From Rhizobium sp. Q54 (GTDB lineage Bacteria > Pseudomonadota > Alphaproteobacteria > UBA7879 > VGCX01): DNA of 64,000 nucleotides. Position numbers and translations under genes: made by a program. Positions 8,278 to 16,710 of the stretch are shown here, piece by piece (within the stretch, counting starts at the first letter, position 1; each line of letters begins with the position of its first letter). The notes beneath the pieces were generated by a model. That model was given only the letters and a program-made list of their open reading frames with translations, was not told where the DNA came from and made no database searches. Location of the stretch: contig CAMBTM010000001.1 of assembly GCA_945870825.1 (NCBI GenBank), forward strand, positions 107,027 to 171,026, in the 5' to 3' direction.

Positions 8278-9440
8278 CATTTTCCCATAGCATTTTCTTT
8301 AAACAAAGACTGAAGGCCTTGGTTTTTCGAAACCATTTTCATACCGTATTCTCTGACTTTTTCTAATGTCTTCGACTGATTAGAGAATAGTGCATCAAAG
8401 GCATCGGTCATGACTGTCATGGACAAATTATCAAATCGCCGCTGGGCCTCATAGTTTTTATGGAGCGTTGCATCCGTCAAAGAAAGACCTAGAGAGTCGC
8501 CTTGTGCAAAAATTTCTATCAAAGCTGCCACGTCCCGAAAGCCCATATTCACCCCTTGCCCTGCCAAAGGGTGCATCACGTGCGCCGCATCTCCTATTAA
8601 AAGAATACTATCCTTCACATATTGCTTTGCAAGACGTATACCGATGGGGTAAGTCCAGCGCTGACTAACGCGTGTTAATCCTTCCAAATAGGGTGTCATC
8701 TTTTCTGTGATAATGGCATTAAACGCTTGGTCAGAAAGATCCATTAAGGCTTGGGCAATATCTTTTTGAACACTCCAGACAATAGACGATCTATTTTTTG
8801 TCATAGGCAGAATCGCGAAAGGGCCTTCGGGCATAAAGATTTCCCATGCAATGCCTTGGTGATCATTGGTGTGAGAATACGTACAGATAATGGCCTCTTT
8901 GCCATAATCCCACGCGATAGTGTCAAAGCCCCCCAATTGTCTTACCTTGGAATTCTTTCCATCAGCCCCAATCACAACACCTGTGTCAAATCTTTCGCCC
9001 TCTTTTAAAATAACGGTTAGAGTATAAGGATTCTTTTCAAAACTTTCCAATTCCCCAACCACCCATTCTATTATCCCTTGGTGAACAAAATGGGAAACCC
9101 GTTGAGCAAAAGTCTGCCTTAAAAAAGACATAGGGACGATATAACCGACACAATGACCTCCGTTGTTGAAAGAAACCCCAGAACCTGTCGATCCATGGAC
9201 TGTTTGCACATCCAAAATAGGCTGGACGTGTTCCTGGATACTCTGCCAAATACCTAAGCCATCTAAGAGGTTTTTGGACGCCGGCGACAGCGCAATCGCC
9301 CGATGGTCAGACGTGGTATCGGACAAAAGGGTTTCCAAAGAAACCCTATCAACAAGACGCACAGCAATGCCATGAGCCGCAAGCCCACAAGCCAAAAGTG
9401 AACCGACAGGCCCACCTCCGATGATGGTAATTGGAATCAT
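8274..9440 (-). CDS. UbiH/UbiF/COQ6-family FAD-dependent ubiquinone hydroxylase
   Basis: 388-residue flavoprotein monooxygenase. The N-terminal Rossmann dinucleotide motif GGGPVG (about residues 8-13) and the second FAD motif IGDAAHVMHPLAGQGVNMG (about 282-300) mark the UbiH/UbiF/UbiI/COQ6 group, which hydroxylates the aromatic ring during ubiquinone synthesis at the cytoplasmic face of the membrane. The NADPH/FAD DG motif is present (VVIGADGKNSKVRQ, about 155-170). Which ring carbon it acts on cannot be told from sequence alone. The ATG directly follows the sodB stop codon, so the two genes form an operon. Confidence 0.88.
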   Translation of the reverse strand: MIPITIIGGGPVGSLLACGLAAHGIAVRLVDRVSLETLLSDTTSDHRAIALSPASKNLLDGLGIWQSIQEHVQPILDVQTVHGSTGSGVSFNNGGHCVGYIVPMSFLRQTFAQRVSHFVHQGIIEWVVGELESFEKNPYTLTVILKEGERFDTGVVIGADGKNSKVRQLGGFDTIAWDYGKEAIICTYSHTNDHQGIAWEIFMPEGPFAILPMTKNRSSIVWSVQKDIAQALMDLSDQAFNAIITEKMTPYLEGLTRVSQRWTYPIGIRLAKQYVKDSILLIGDAAHVMHPLAGQGVNMGFRDVAALIEIFAQGDSLGLSLTDATLHKNYEAQRRFDNLSMTVMTDAFDALFSNQSKTLEKVREYGMKMVSKNQGLQSLFKENAMGKC

Positions 9441-10037
9441 TTACCGGGATAAATTCTTTTCAACAAAATCCCAGTTCACCAAATGATTCAAAAACGTCTC
9501 TACATAGTCAGGACGCTTATTTTGATAATCCAAATAATAGGCATGTTCCCACACATCACAGGTTAAAAGAGGGGTGATATCTTGAGTTAACGGTGTCTCT
9601 GCATTGCTGGTTTTGACGATTTTCAATGTGTCCTTGTCTGCCACAAGCCATGCCCAACCACTGCCAAATTGCGTCAAAGCTGCTTGCTTGAAAGCCGTGA
9701 AAAAATTCTCGTAAGTACCAAAGTTCTCTTCAAGGAGAGCCAATAAATCCCCCGATGGTTTGCCGCCGCCATTTTGCTTCATGCAATGCCAGTAAAAGGT
9801 ATGATTCCACACCTGAGCGGCGTTATTAAAAACACCCCGAAGATCTGGATCATTTTCTGTCTCACGAATCACATCTTCCAGTTCCATCCCAGCAAATTCA
9901 GTCCCCTCAACCAATTCATTTAGTTTTGTGACATAGGTTTGGTGGTGTTTATCATAGTGAAAGTTCAACGTATCCCTTGAAATATACGGTTCAAGAGCGA
10001 TTTTCTCATAGGGTAGTTTGGGCAGGGAAAATGTCAT
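9441..10037 (-). CDS. sodB: Iron superoxide dismutase SodB
   Basis: 198 residues. Converts superoxide to oxygen and hydrogen peroxide in the cytoplasm. The Fe/Mn-SOD ligands are all visible: His in HYDKHH (about 27), His in WNHTFYWHC (about 74-80), and Asp and His in the signature DVWEHAYY (about 158-165). FGSGWAWLV and NHTFYW point to the iron-type branch (SodB) rather than MnSOD. A clear ribosome binding site, AAGGAG at 10047-10052, lies 9 nt before the start. The next gene in the transcript, ubiH, starts immediately after the stop. Confidence 0.95.
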   Translation of the reverse strand: MTFSLPKLPYEKIALEPYISRDTLNFHYDKHHQTYVTKLNELVEGTEFAGMELEDVIRETENDPDLRGVFNNAAQVWNHTFYWHCMKQNGGGKPSGDLLALLEENFGTYENFFTAFKQAALTQFGSGWAWLVADKDTLKIVKTSNAETPLTQDITPLLTCDVWEHAYYLDYQNKRPDYVETFLNHLVNWDFVEKNLSR

Positions 10038-10075
10038 GGGGTTGGTCTCCTTGTTTGATAAATTGTCATGGGCCT

Positions 10076-10133
10076 ACTGTAATGATTTTGAAGAGGAGAT
10101 TCAAGGAGTGTCTATGAAACTCTACTCGACACT
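10076..10133 (-). promoter_or_regulatory. Probable sodB-ubiH promoter with upstream inverted repeat
   Basis: Read on the minus strand, TTGAAT (10104-10099) and TACAGT (10081-10076) are separated by 17 bp, a reasonable sigma-70 promoter about 40 bp before sodB. Directly upstream lies a 6-bp inverted repeat, AGTGTC at 10107-10112 and GACACT at 10128-10133, spaced by 15 bp, which could bind a regulator. The hexamers match consensus only partly, so this is a moderate call. Confidence 0.4.
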
Positions 10134-10194
10134 TTTTGAATCGTTGCCCCCGCCTTGTCATCCCGCATAGCAATTTAATAACTGATCCTTTTAA

Positions 10195-13100
10195 TTAAAT
10201 ATCTCCACCCTTCCCTAAGGGTTGAAAATATTTCTTTATGATTCCCTTTTCAGCCCAGAGGCCAAATCTACCGGCGGCATAGTTTAGAGCAATGGCAGCG
10301 AGCCTTGTGGGGGTTAGACTAAGTCCTGTATTAACCAAAAGGGCTGCGGCGTTTCCGCCAATCCTTGCTTTGGATTCTGTTACCCCCAAGCATTGAAGTC
10401 CTGTGGTTGTCAAGTAAGATGCCCCTGTGGACATCCAGGATCCTGTTGCAAACACAAGGGCGGCGTTACTGGCCATCTTTATGCGATATGCATTTTGTTC
10501 GCTCACAAGGCCAGAAAGGTGAAGAGTATCGCCGATGGCTTCGGGTAATGCTGCAAAGACAGCACCTGCGAGAGCCGAAGATCCAAGGGTGGACAAGATA
10601 TCAACATCACTAGAGAGGATAGGTTCATTATAAGGAACCAAGGCCCTGCCTTCTGCTATCAGGGTTGTATTGGAAGGCATTTCAAGAAGGCCCCCAAAAG
10701 GAACATCTGCTAAATACCGTGATTGAGAGACACTCGAAGGGAGCGTTTGGCTGAGACTGGAAACAGGTTGGATCCCTCCCCCAAAACAGGTGCTCGTTTG
10801 ACAGGCTGTCATCATCGCTTGTGACTGAAGATTTTGAAGATAGGATTCCGCTTGGGACCAACTCACATTAGCCATACCCTGAACATTTAAGTTTTCTAAC
10901 GTAAGATTAGGCAACCTTAGTAAACTAGGGATGAGGACCTGAGGACCATCAGGACCTGTTGAGCCAATGTTGTTACCACCTAAATTAATAAACTGTAAGA
11001 TATTCATTTGACTAATCCCTTTAGCAAGGGATATTTCCCCATCTTTCCCCCAAAATCCTATGTTATTAAGGGATAGATCCAGATATTGAAGCTGTGTCAA
11101 ATCTACCAGACTTTTTCCCAGCTCTGACGAACTAAGACCATCTGTATAGTCGATTCTATTGCTTGAAAGATCCAGAAAAGAAAGATGTTTAAGTGTTGAA
11201 AGTGATTGTGCAATTTTTATGACCCCTCGTGAGTCTATGTTCCCCATTAGATTAACAGACAGATCAAGAAAAGTAAGTTGGGAAAGATTAAATAGGGCAT
11301 CACCCAATGCAACAACTCCATTAGAGTTGATGTATCCCATGGCATTTCCTGATAAATCAAGATAAGTAAGCTGAGTAAGTCCAGAAAGACTATTGCAAAA
11401 AATAACACTCCCCTCAGCCGTCACTTCCTCCATAGCATTTATAGAGAAGTCCAAATAGGTAAGGTTCTTTAAATGAGAAATTGATTGCCCAAAAGCAGCT
11501 ATAGTTGTCCAATCTAGTGTCGCCATATTATTATTTGATACATCAATAGAGGAGAGCTGCAAAAGAATTGATAACCCTTGAAATAAGGCTGTAATATTAT
11601 TTGTATCTCCTCCCATTCCTATATCATTCCATGAAAGATTAAGAAAAGTAAGGTTTGGAAGATTCCAAAGTTCTTCTCCTACAGCCGACGCCCCACCGAC
11701 ACCTAACAAATTATTTGATAGATCAAGAGACCTAATTTCCTTCTTATTTCCCAAACACCCAAACAAAACTTGTACGACGGGGAGTGTTGGTGATGGAAAT
11801 ATCCCAGAAAGATTGCAGTTTGAACCAGAAAAGCTTTGACAAAAAGTTTTTGCATCATCAACTGATTGAATAATATGCGGCAGTGGAGGCACAGCAGCGT
11901 GGCTGAGGGCTTGATTAATTTGTCCGATGTCCGCATTCGTAACGGGATTTGGCAAAAATTGGAAATCTGTTAGTTCTTTTAAATTGTACAATGATTCTAC
12001 AAGGGGTTGTAATCCTTCAGACCCTATGAAATTTTGTGAAAGATCAAGAAACGTCATCTGCGTAAGAAATCGCAAGCCTTGACCCAGGGCCAAAACACCA
12101 TATGAATCTATCATACCTATACTATTGTAGCCCATGCCCAAGAATTGAAGGCTTTTAAGGTTGGATACGCTGTGCCCCAAGGATTGAGTGCCACGAGAAT
12201 CCCAAAGACCTATCTGATTTCCATAAAGATTCAGATATTTGAGGTTCATAATGTTCGATAATCCATTACTAAAAGGTATTGTTCCGTTAGAATCTGTCCA
12301 CTCTATCGCATTAACTGAAAGATCAAGATATTGGAGTTGTTTTAATGACGGAAGGCTTTCACCTAGCGCAGCTGTTCCACGAGAATCCGTATAGCCTATG
12401 AAATTATTTGAGATATTTAAAAAAACAAGCTGTGTTAGCGCAGAAATTGATTCAGAAAGTCCTATCATTCCCTCAGATCCCCATCTGCCTATTTGATTAT
12501 TGGAAAGGTCCAAAAACCTAAGTTGGGTGAGAAAAGAAATCCCATGGCCAATATTTAATGTGTTATTTTCATTGAGTACCCCAATATAATTATCTGATAA
12601 ATCAAGATGAGTAAGTGATGTAACGTTTGACAAAAGATGGGATAAAAATCGAAGACCATCTGAGTTTCTTCCAATGTTATTATTGGACAAATCAAGTTTT
12701 TTTATGTCATACAGAAATGGAAAAATTACTTCAAAATCTTCTGGTGTAGTAATACTATTTCCTGAAAAGTCGACAGAAGTAAAAATCACACTCTGATTAA
12801 CTAAGGAGTCCATGATGCTTGCTGCCACTTGGCCAGATACGCCTCTGTTTGAAAGATCAAGATCAATGGTACAATTAGGGAAATAATATTTATCTAAGTT
12901 TCCAACTAATGTCTCTGCCGGCTGTCCTGGTATCACATTAAAGATCTTCACGGCTGCTTCAAAACATTCTTGACTTAAATCACTCGCCCAAGGTTCGACT
13001 CCCGCCACGCTGACGCCTGGCTGTTCAGGACATTTTTCTGCTTTGAGGAAAGTCTCCACAATAGTCTCAAGAAGTTTTGCGTGCCCATAGAGTTTCCCCC

Positions 13101-14538
13101 CTTTAAAAAGAGTGGCAGCTAGAAACTCTTTTTTAGATGTCGGCAATCCCAAAGACCAAAGAAGGTATTTAGCATACATAGCATTCAGTCCCGCTTGAAA
13201 GAATCCTCTGCCTTCTTTATGTTTATTAAACTCTGCCATGTCCTGGATAAGAGAAAAAGCTTCCTTCTTGATCTGTTTTCTTTTGTCCAGTGGATCTTGA
13301 ACAAAAGGTTCTTCTGCATCGTCTCCTGCTTGTTTTATGGAGATGGAATCATTTCCAAAAGCTTTAAGATCTTTTTCATTCAACCCATGGGCTATGCGCA
13401 TGACATAAGATAAAGCATTAATAGGGGTATACCCTTGATGACCCTTAACGAGGGCTTGAAGGGTGCCCCACACACTTTCTAAATCATCTGAACGAATGGT
13501 TGCATTCCAAAGAAAATTCCACACCAATAAATTAAGTCTGTCTCCAATGGGATTGTAATAAGAGGGAAAACACGCTTGAGATATAAAAGATGGGATCATC
13601 CATCCAACAAGACCCGTTTTAAGGGTAGGTTTTACCTTGCTAATGGTTTGAAGGGCTTCTTGAATAGCATCTGTTGTAATATGACTATCTCTCGTATCCC
13701 AAAGACCCATCCCTGCCCCATAAACAAATGGAACAATCATAAGGAATTTAAGATTCGATAGAACTTCGCTTTGTTTTCCCAACACGTCATGGAACATTCC
13801 CAAAAGAACTTGATCTTCTGAATTTGCTAGGAAGGAAAATAAATCCCTCAAGTCTCTGGAAGAGTCGTAATGCTGACAGGCCAAAGGCGCGGCTTGATGG
13901 AAAAAATTATAAAGCTGATAGGCTGTAAGTGCTGTGATACCAAGGTGGATCGTGTTAAAAATCACAGATTCTGTTCCTTGACGAAACCCATCAACAAAGA
14001 GGACTCGTTTTCTAGCACTGTTGGAAACGATGGGAAAAGATCCCCCTGATAACCAGACTGGACGAGAGCACCCTTTTTTTTCTAAATGATACATATGGGG
14101 GCCTCTTAGAACAATTGCATACCCAATACGTTGGAATACGTTATCCACATTGGCCCACCGTAGTTTACCTTTCCAAGATGACGTTTCAATATTAAGCACT
14201 GGATCTAGATATTCAGATTCACTGAGTCCACTGTCATGGTTAGAAGAAAGGGAAGAATCATCCTTTGTTGTTCCGTAGCCTTGTCGGTTCTGTTCATCCG
14301 AAAGAAGTCGCTGACCTTCTTCGTTTATATCTTTATCAGAGAAATTGATACTTCCTGTCAGTTGTCTTGTAAATGGAAGAACCTCATTTTCAGGCTGTTC
14401 CTCCATGGCCCACGAAACCTGGTTAAGATAAGTCGTACATATGAGGACCAGACAACAGATCCTTTTTATCCAAAGAAAGGGGGTATAATTTTTAAGACAG
14501 ATGAATTTTGCTTTCACACATTTTTTTTCTGCAAACAT
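10195..14538 (-). CDS. Giant exported leucine-rich-repeat protein
   Basis: 1447 residues from the ATG at 14538, which has a well-placed GAGGGG 8 nt upstream; a TTG 6 nt earlier is less likely. The N-terminus has a basic start and a hydrophobic stretch ending near VSWA (about 45), a Sec-type signal. Residues about 50-550 are non-repetitive and include hydrophobic helices. From about 555 to 1225 there are some two dozen leucine-rich repeats of about 27-29 residues with the core LDLSxNxIG and LxxLxxL spacing, split by a non-repeat island near 865-910. The C-terminal 200 residues are Ala/Gly-rich and hydrophobic. Repeats of this kind bind proteins and are common in effectors and surface proteins of intracellular bacteria. 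No enzyme motif is recognisable. It is transcribed alone toward sodB. Confidence 0.85.
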   Translation of the reverse strand: MFAEKKCVKAKFICLKNYTPFLWIKRICCLVLICTTYLNQVSWAMEEQPENEVLPFTRQLTGSINFSDKDINEEGQRLLSDEQNRQGYGTTKDDSSLSSNHDSGLSESEYLDPVLNIETSSWKGKLRWANVDNVFQRIGYAIVLRGPHMYHLEKKGCSRPVWLSGGSFPIVSNSARKRVLFVDGFRQGTESVIFNTIHLGITALTAYQLYNFFHQAAPLACQHYDSSRDLRDLFSFLANSEDQVLLGMFHDVLGKQSEVLSNLKFLMIVPFVYGAGMGLWDTRDSHITTDAIQEALQTISKVKPTLKTGLVGWMIPSFISQACFPSYYNPIGDRLNLLVWNFLWNATIRSDDLESVWGTLQALVKGHQGYTPINALSYVMRIAHGLNEKDLKAFGNDSISIKQAGDDAEEPFVQDPLDKRKQIKKEAFSLIQDMAEFNKHKEGRGFFQAGLNAMYAKYLLWSLGLPTSKKEFLAATLFKGGKLYGHAKLLETIVETFLKAEKCPEQPGVSVAGVEPWASDLSQECFEAAVKIFNVIPGQPAETLVGNLDKYYFPNCTIDLDLSNRGVSGQVAASIMDSLVNQSVIFTSVDFSGNSITTPEDFEVIFPFLYDIKKLDLSNNNIGRNSDGLRFLSHLLSNVTSLTHLDLSDNYIGVLNENNTLNIGHGISFLTQLRFLDLSNNQIGRWGSEGMIGLSESISALTQLVFLNISNNFIGYTDSRGTAALGESLPSLKQLQYLDLSVNAIEWTDSNGTIPFSNGLSNIMNLKYLNLYGNQIGLWDSRGTQSLGHSVSNLKSLQFLGMGYNSIGMIDSYGVLALGQGLRFLTQMTFLDLSQNFIGSEGLQPLVESLYNLKELTDFQFLPNPVTNADIGQINQALSHAAVPPLPHIIQSVDDAKTFCQSFSGSNCNLSGIFPSPTLPVVQVLFGCLGNKKEIRSLDLSNNLLGVGGASAVGEELWNLPNLTFLNLSWNDIGMGGDTNNITALFQGLSILLQLSSIDVSNNNMATLDWTTIAAFGQSISHLKNLTYLDFSINAMEEVTAEGSVIFCNSLSGLTQLTYLDLSGNAMGYINSNGVVALGDALFNLSQLTFLDLSVNLMGNIDSRGVIKIAQSLSTLKHLSFLDLSSNRIDYTDGLSSSELGKSLVDLTQLQYLDLSLNNIGFWGKDGEISLAKGISQMNILQFINLGGNNIGSTGPDGPQVLIPSLLRLPNLTLENLNVQGMANVSWSQAESYLQNLQSQAMMTACQTSTCFGGGIQPVSSLSQTLPSSVSQSRYLADVPFGGLLEMPSNTTLIAEGRALVPYNEPILSSDVDILSTLGSSALAGAVFAALPEAIGDTLHLSGLVSEQNAYRIKMASNAALVFATGSWMSTGASYLTTTGLQCLGVTESKARIGGNAAALLVNTGLSLTPTRLAAIALNYAAGRFGLWAEKGIIKKYFQPLGKGGDI

Positions 14539-14595
14539 TTTCAATGCCCCTCTTTAAAAACACTCTAATTTATCAATAATTTTTTTATACGTGAT

Positions 14596-14609
14596 GTACT
14601 TATAAGTAC
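14596..14609. promoter_or_regulatory. Perfect 14-bp palindrome in the LRR-gene promoter region
   Basis: GTACTTATAAGTAC is a perfect palindrome about 60 bp upstream of the LRR-protein start. On the minus strand, a possible -35 TTGTTA and -10 TATAAG (spacer 16) place the -10 inside the palindrome, so a protein bound there would cover the promoter. The promoter reading is tentative; the palindrome itself is certain. Confidence 0.45.
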
Positions 14610-14650
14610 TCCACAAAAAATAACAAGCTTCTTTAAAAAATAGACTCTAT

Positions 14651-14686
14651 AAAAAAACCACGGGAACCATTGGGACCCGTGGTTTT
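14651..14686 (-). terminator. Rho-independent terminator of the DEAD-box helicase gene
   Basis: A perfect 10-bp stem (AAACCACGGG at 14655-14664 with CCCGTGGTTT at 14676-14685) and an 11-nt loop. On the minus strand it is followed directly by a run of U (complement of the A-run at 14651-14657). It lies 22 nt past the helicase stop codon and stops transcription before the LRR gene promoter region. Confidence 0.9.
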
Positions 14687-14707
14687 GGTTTGTGTTAAAC
14701 AAACGCC

Positions 14708-16246
14708 TTATGGTCGTTGAGGACGCCGTGCGACGGGCTTATCGCTCCATGTTTTTCTGGGTGCTGAACCTGCTGGTCTTTGATCCCGGGCATGGTCGCG
14801 ACTCGGGGTTCTATTGGGGTCTCGACTCGTTGTCCTGTTGGGATCCCGTCCATAGTCCTTTTTTGGGGTCCAGCTACTTGGGGTCCTGTTTGGATCACGG
14901 CTTGGTGCCGCGCTTGGTGCGCGATTCGGATCCCGACTCGGCACTCTATTTGGATCGCGGCTTGTCTCACTGCGTTGGTCCCGGCTGTAATCCCGACCTT
15001 GGGATCCTTTGCGATCTCCTCTAAAATCTCCACGTGGTTCAGATCTGGGTGCATTCCCTCTGGACTCACTACGGTGATCTCCACCTGGTCCACGCCCCCA
15101 TTTCTTAGGACCACTTCTGCTGGATCCCTTTTTATGATCCCGTGGAGGAGCTTCCATAGGCGTATTGGGATTCATCAAACGGTTAATGGCATACCATTTT
15201 CCCTTATCCGCAGGCGTCACGAAACAGATGGCCTCACCCTCAGCACCCGCACGCGCTGTGCGTCCAATGCGGTGAATGTAATCCTCTGGACATTGTGGAA
15301 GGTCATAGTTAATCACGTGTTCAATATGGGGAATATCAAGACCGCGCGCTGCAACGTCAGTTGCAACAAGAATACGGTATTTACTGTTCCGGAAGGCTTT
15401 GATCACACTTTCGCGCTTGTTATGGCGCAAATCCCCATGAAGGGCATCCGCACTATGATGGTCATCTTTCAAGCGCTTGGCCATCTTTTCAGCACCATAC
15501 TTAGTTTTGATGAAGATGATCACGGATCCTTCACGTTTTTCAAGCTGTGTCAAAAGCTGTGGATATTTGTCTACTTCAGACAACGCCACCATTTCCTGCT
15601 TAATCTTCGCTGCTGGGTTCGAAGTTGATCCAACGGCAATCCGCTCAGGTTGCGTCAAATAAGACTCTGCCAATCGCAGAATATTTTGTGGCATGGTTGC
15701 TGAAAACAACATGGTTTGGCGTTCTTTTGGAAGATGTTTGCGGATCTGTTCAATCTGGATAGAAAAACCCATATCCAACATCCGGTCCATTTCATCAAGG
15801 ACAAGGAAATTCGTATCATTGAGTTTCAATGTACCCCGACTCAAATGGTCGTTGATACGTCCAGGCGTTCCAACGAAAAGCCGTGGGTTTGTCCTGAGTT
15901 GTTGGAATTGCTTACCCATAGCTTCCCCCCCAATAATAAGGGCCGTGCGAATAGGACTTGTTTTACCAAGAAGATCCCGAAGCGCCTGCATGACTTGGGT
16001 AGCAAGTTCACGCGTTGGTGTAATAACCAAGGCAGAACCCTGGGGGTTCGCCAAAAGTTTTGCAACCAGTGGAATCCCAAAAGCTGCAGTTTTGCCGGTT
16101 CCTGTTTGGGCAGAACCCAAAATATCCCGGCCTTTTAAAGCCAAAGGAATGGCTGCAACCTGAATAGGGGTTGGTGTTTTAAACTGTAATCGATCAAGCG
16201 ATTGCACGAGAGATTCTGGCAGTCCAAATGAGTAAAAATCGTTCAT
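14708..16246 (-). CDS. DEAD-box RNA helicase (RhlE-like) with repetitive Arg/Asp/Pro tail
   Basis: 512 residues. The two RecA-like domains fill residues 1-375, with Q motif (FKTPTPIQ), Walker A SAQTGTGKT (about 43-51), PTRELA, motif II, SAT, and the C-terminal ATDVAARGLDIPHIEHVINYD and HRIGRTARAG motifs. Motif II reads DEMD instead of DEAD, keeping the catalytic Asp-Glu. The last 130 residues are a low-complexity RNA-binding tail with repeated SRDPNR units. Such helicases unwind structured RNA in ribosome assembly or mRNA decay. The terminator directly downstream and the long untranslated gap upstream suggest a single-gene transcript with a long leader. Confidence 0.9.
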   Translation of the reverse strand: MNDFYSFGLPESLVQSLDRLQFKTPTPIQVAAIPLALKGRDILGSAQTGTGKTAAFGIPLVAKLLANPQGSALVITPTRELATQVMQALRDLLGKTSPIRTALIIGGEAMGKQFQQLRTNPRLFVGTPGRINDHLSRGTLKLNDTNFLVLDEMDRMLDMGFSIQIEQIRKHLPKERQTMLFSATMPQNILRLAESYLTQPERIAVGSTSNPAAKIKQEMVALSEVDKYPQLLTQLEKREGSVIIFIKTKYGAEKMAKRLKDDHHSADALHGDLRHNKRESVIKAFRNSKYRILVATDVAARGLDIPHIEHVINYDLPQCPEDYIHRIGRTARAGAEGEAICFVTPADKGKWYAINRLMNPNTPMEAPPRDHKKGSSRSGPKKWGRGPGGDHRSESRGNAPRSEPRGDFRGDRKGSQGRDYSRDQRSETSRDPNRVPSRDPNRAPSAAPSRDPNRTPSSWTPKKDYGRDPNRTTSRDPNRTPSRDHARDQRPAGSAPRKTWSDKPVARRPQRP

Positions 16247-16710
16247 AATATAATCCTTTATGGTTTAAGAAATTCTTGGCCTTTTAAAAACCAATCCTAA
16301 AAGAAGAATCTCTTGGGGGTTATTTTTTAAATGTTATGGGGTTGAAAATAGATGTCCCTTGTCGGGCTGTTATAAATTGCATGCACAATGCATGGTGTTC
16401 TCCTTTATTCAAACACGGTTACAATAAGAGTCATCATCCAGGGCTTTAAAGCCTTTTGTGTACTCTTAATCCTAGCCGCTTTGATCATCCTTTCGGAGAT
16501 CCTTTGCCCTTCTTATCTCGAAGAAGAACTCTCACTTTGAGAGTCGCAAATGAAAGAGTAATAGAGAACTCATGAAAGGAATATAGGTGGTATGAGAGGA
16601 AAAATCAAGGGGCGATACGTTATACTCCTCATGCTTCAAGTTCTAAGTTTGAACCATGAAAAGTATAAGCCCCCTGGAATAGGGGAAAAATGCCTATATT
16701 CCTGAGACTT
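16247..16710. other. 464-bp non-coding gap with several short inverted repeats
   Basis: No credible gene is seen here. It lies upstream of the helicase start and downstream of the 549-residue membrane-protein gene, both on the minus strand. It holds small palindromes: CATGCA-caa-TGCATG near 16379-16393, GGCTTTAAAGCC near 16442-16453, and CTCTCA-ctt-TGAGAG near 16529-16543. Near 16663-16680 there is a C/G-rich hairpin (CCCC...GGGG) that could weakly terminate the membrane-protein transcript. A structured leader of the helicase mRNA or an unrecognised small RNA are both possible; no match to tmRNA, 6S, SRP or RNase P RNA was noticed. Confidence 0.4.

Noticed and set aside
10900..12900. Repetitive DNA resembling a repeat array
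   Set aside because: The periodicity (about 80-85 bp) comes from in-frame leucine-rich repeats with variable bases between; there are no identical repeats with unique spacers as in CRISPR.
14780..15628. 282-codon open frame on the plus strand
   Set aside because: It lies wholly antisense to the DEAD-box helicase. It is kept open by the Arg/Asp/Pro repeats of the helicase tail, has no ribosome site and reads as unlikely protein.
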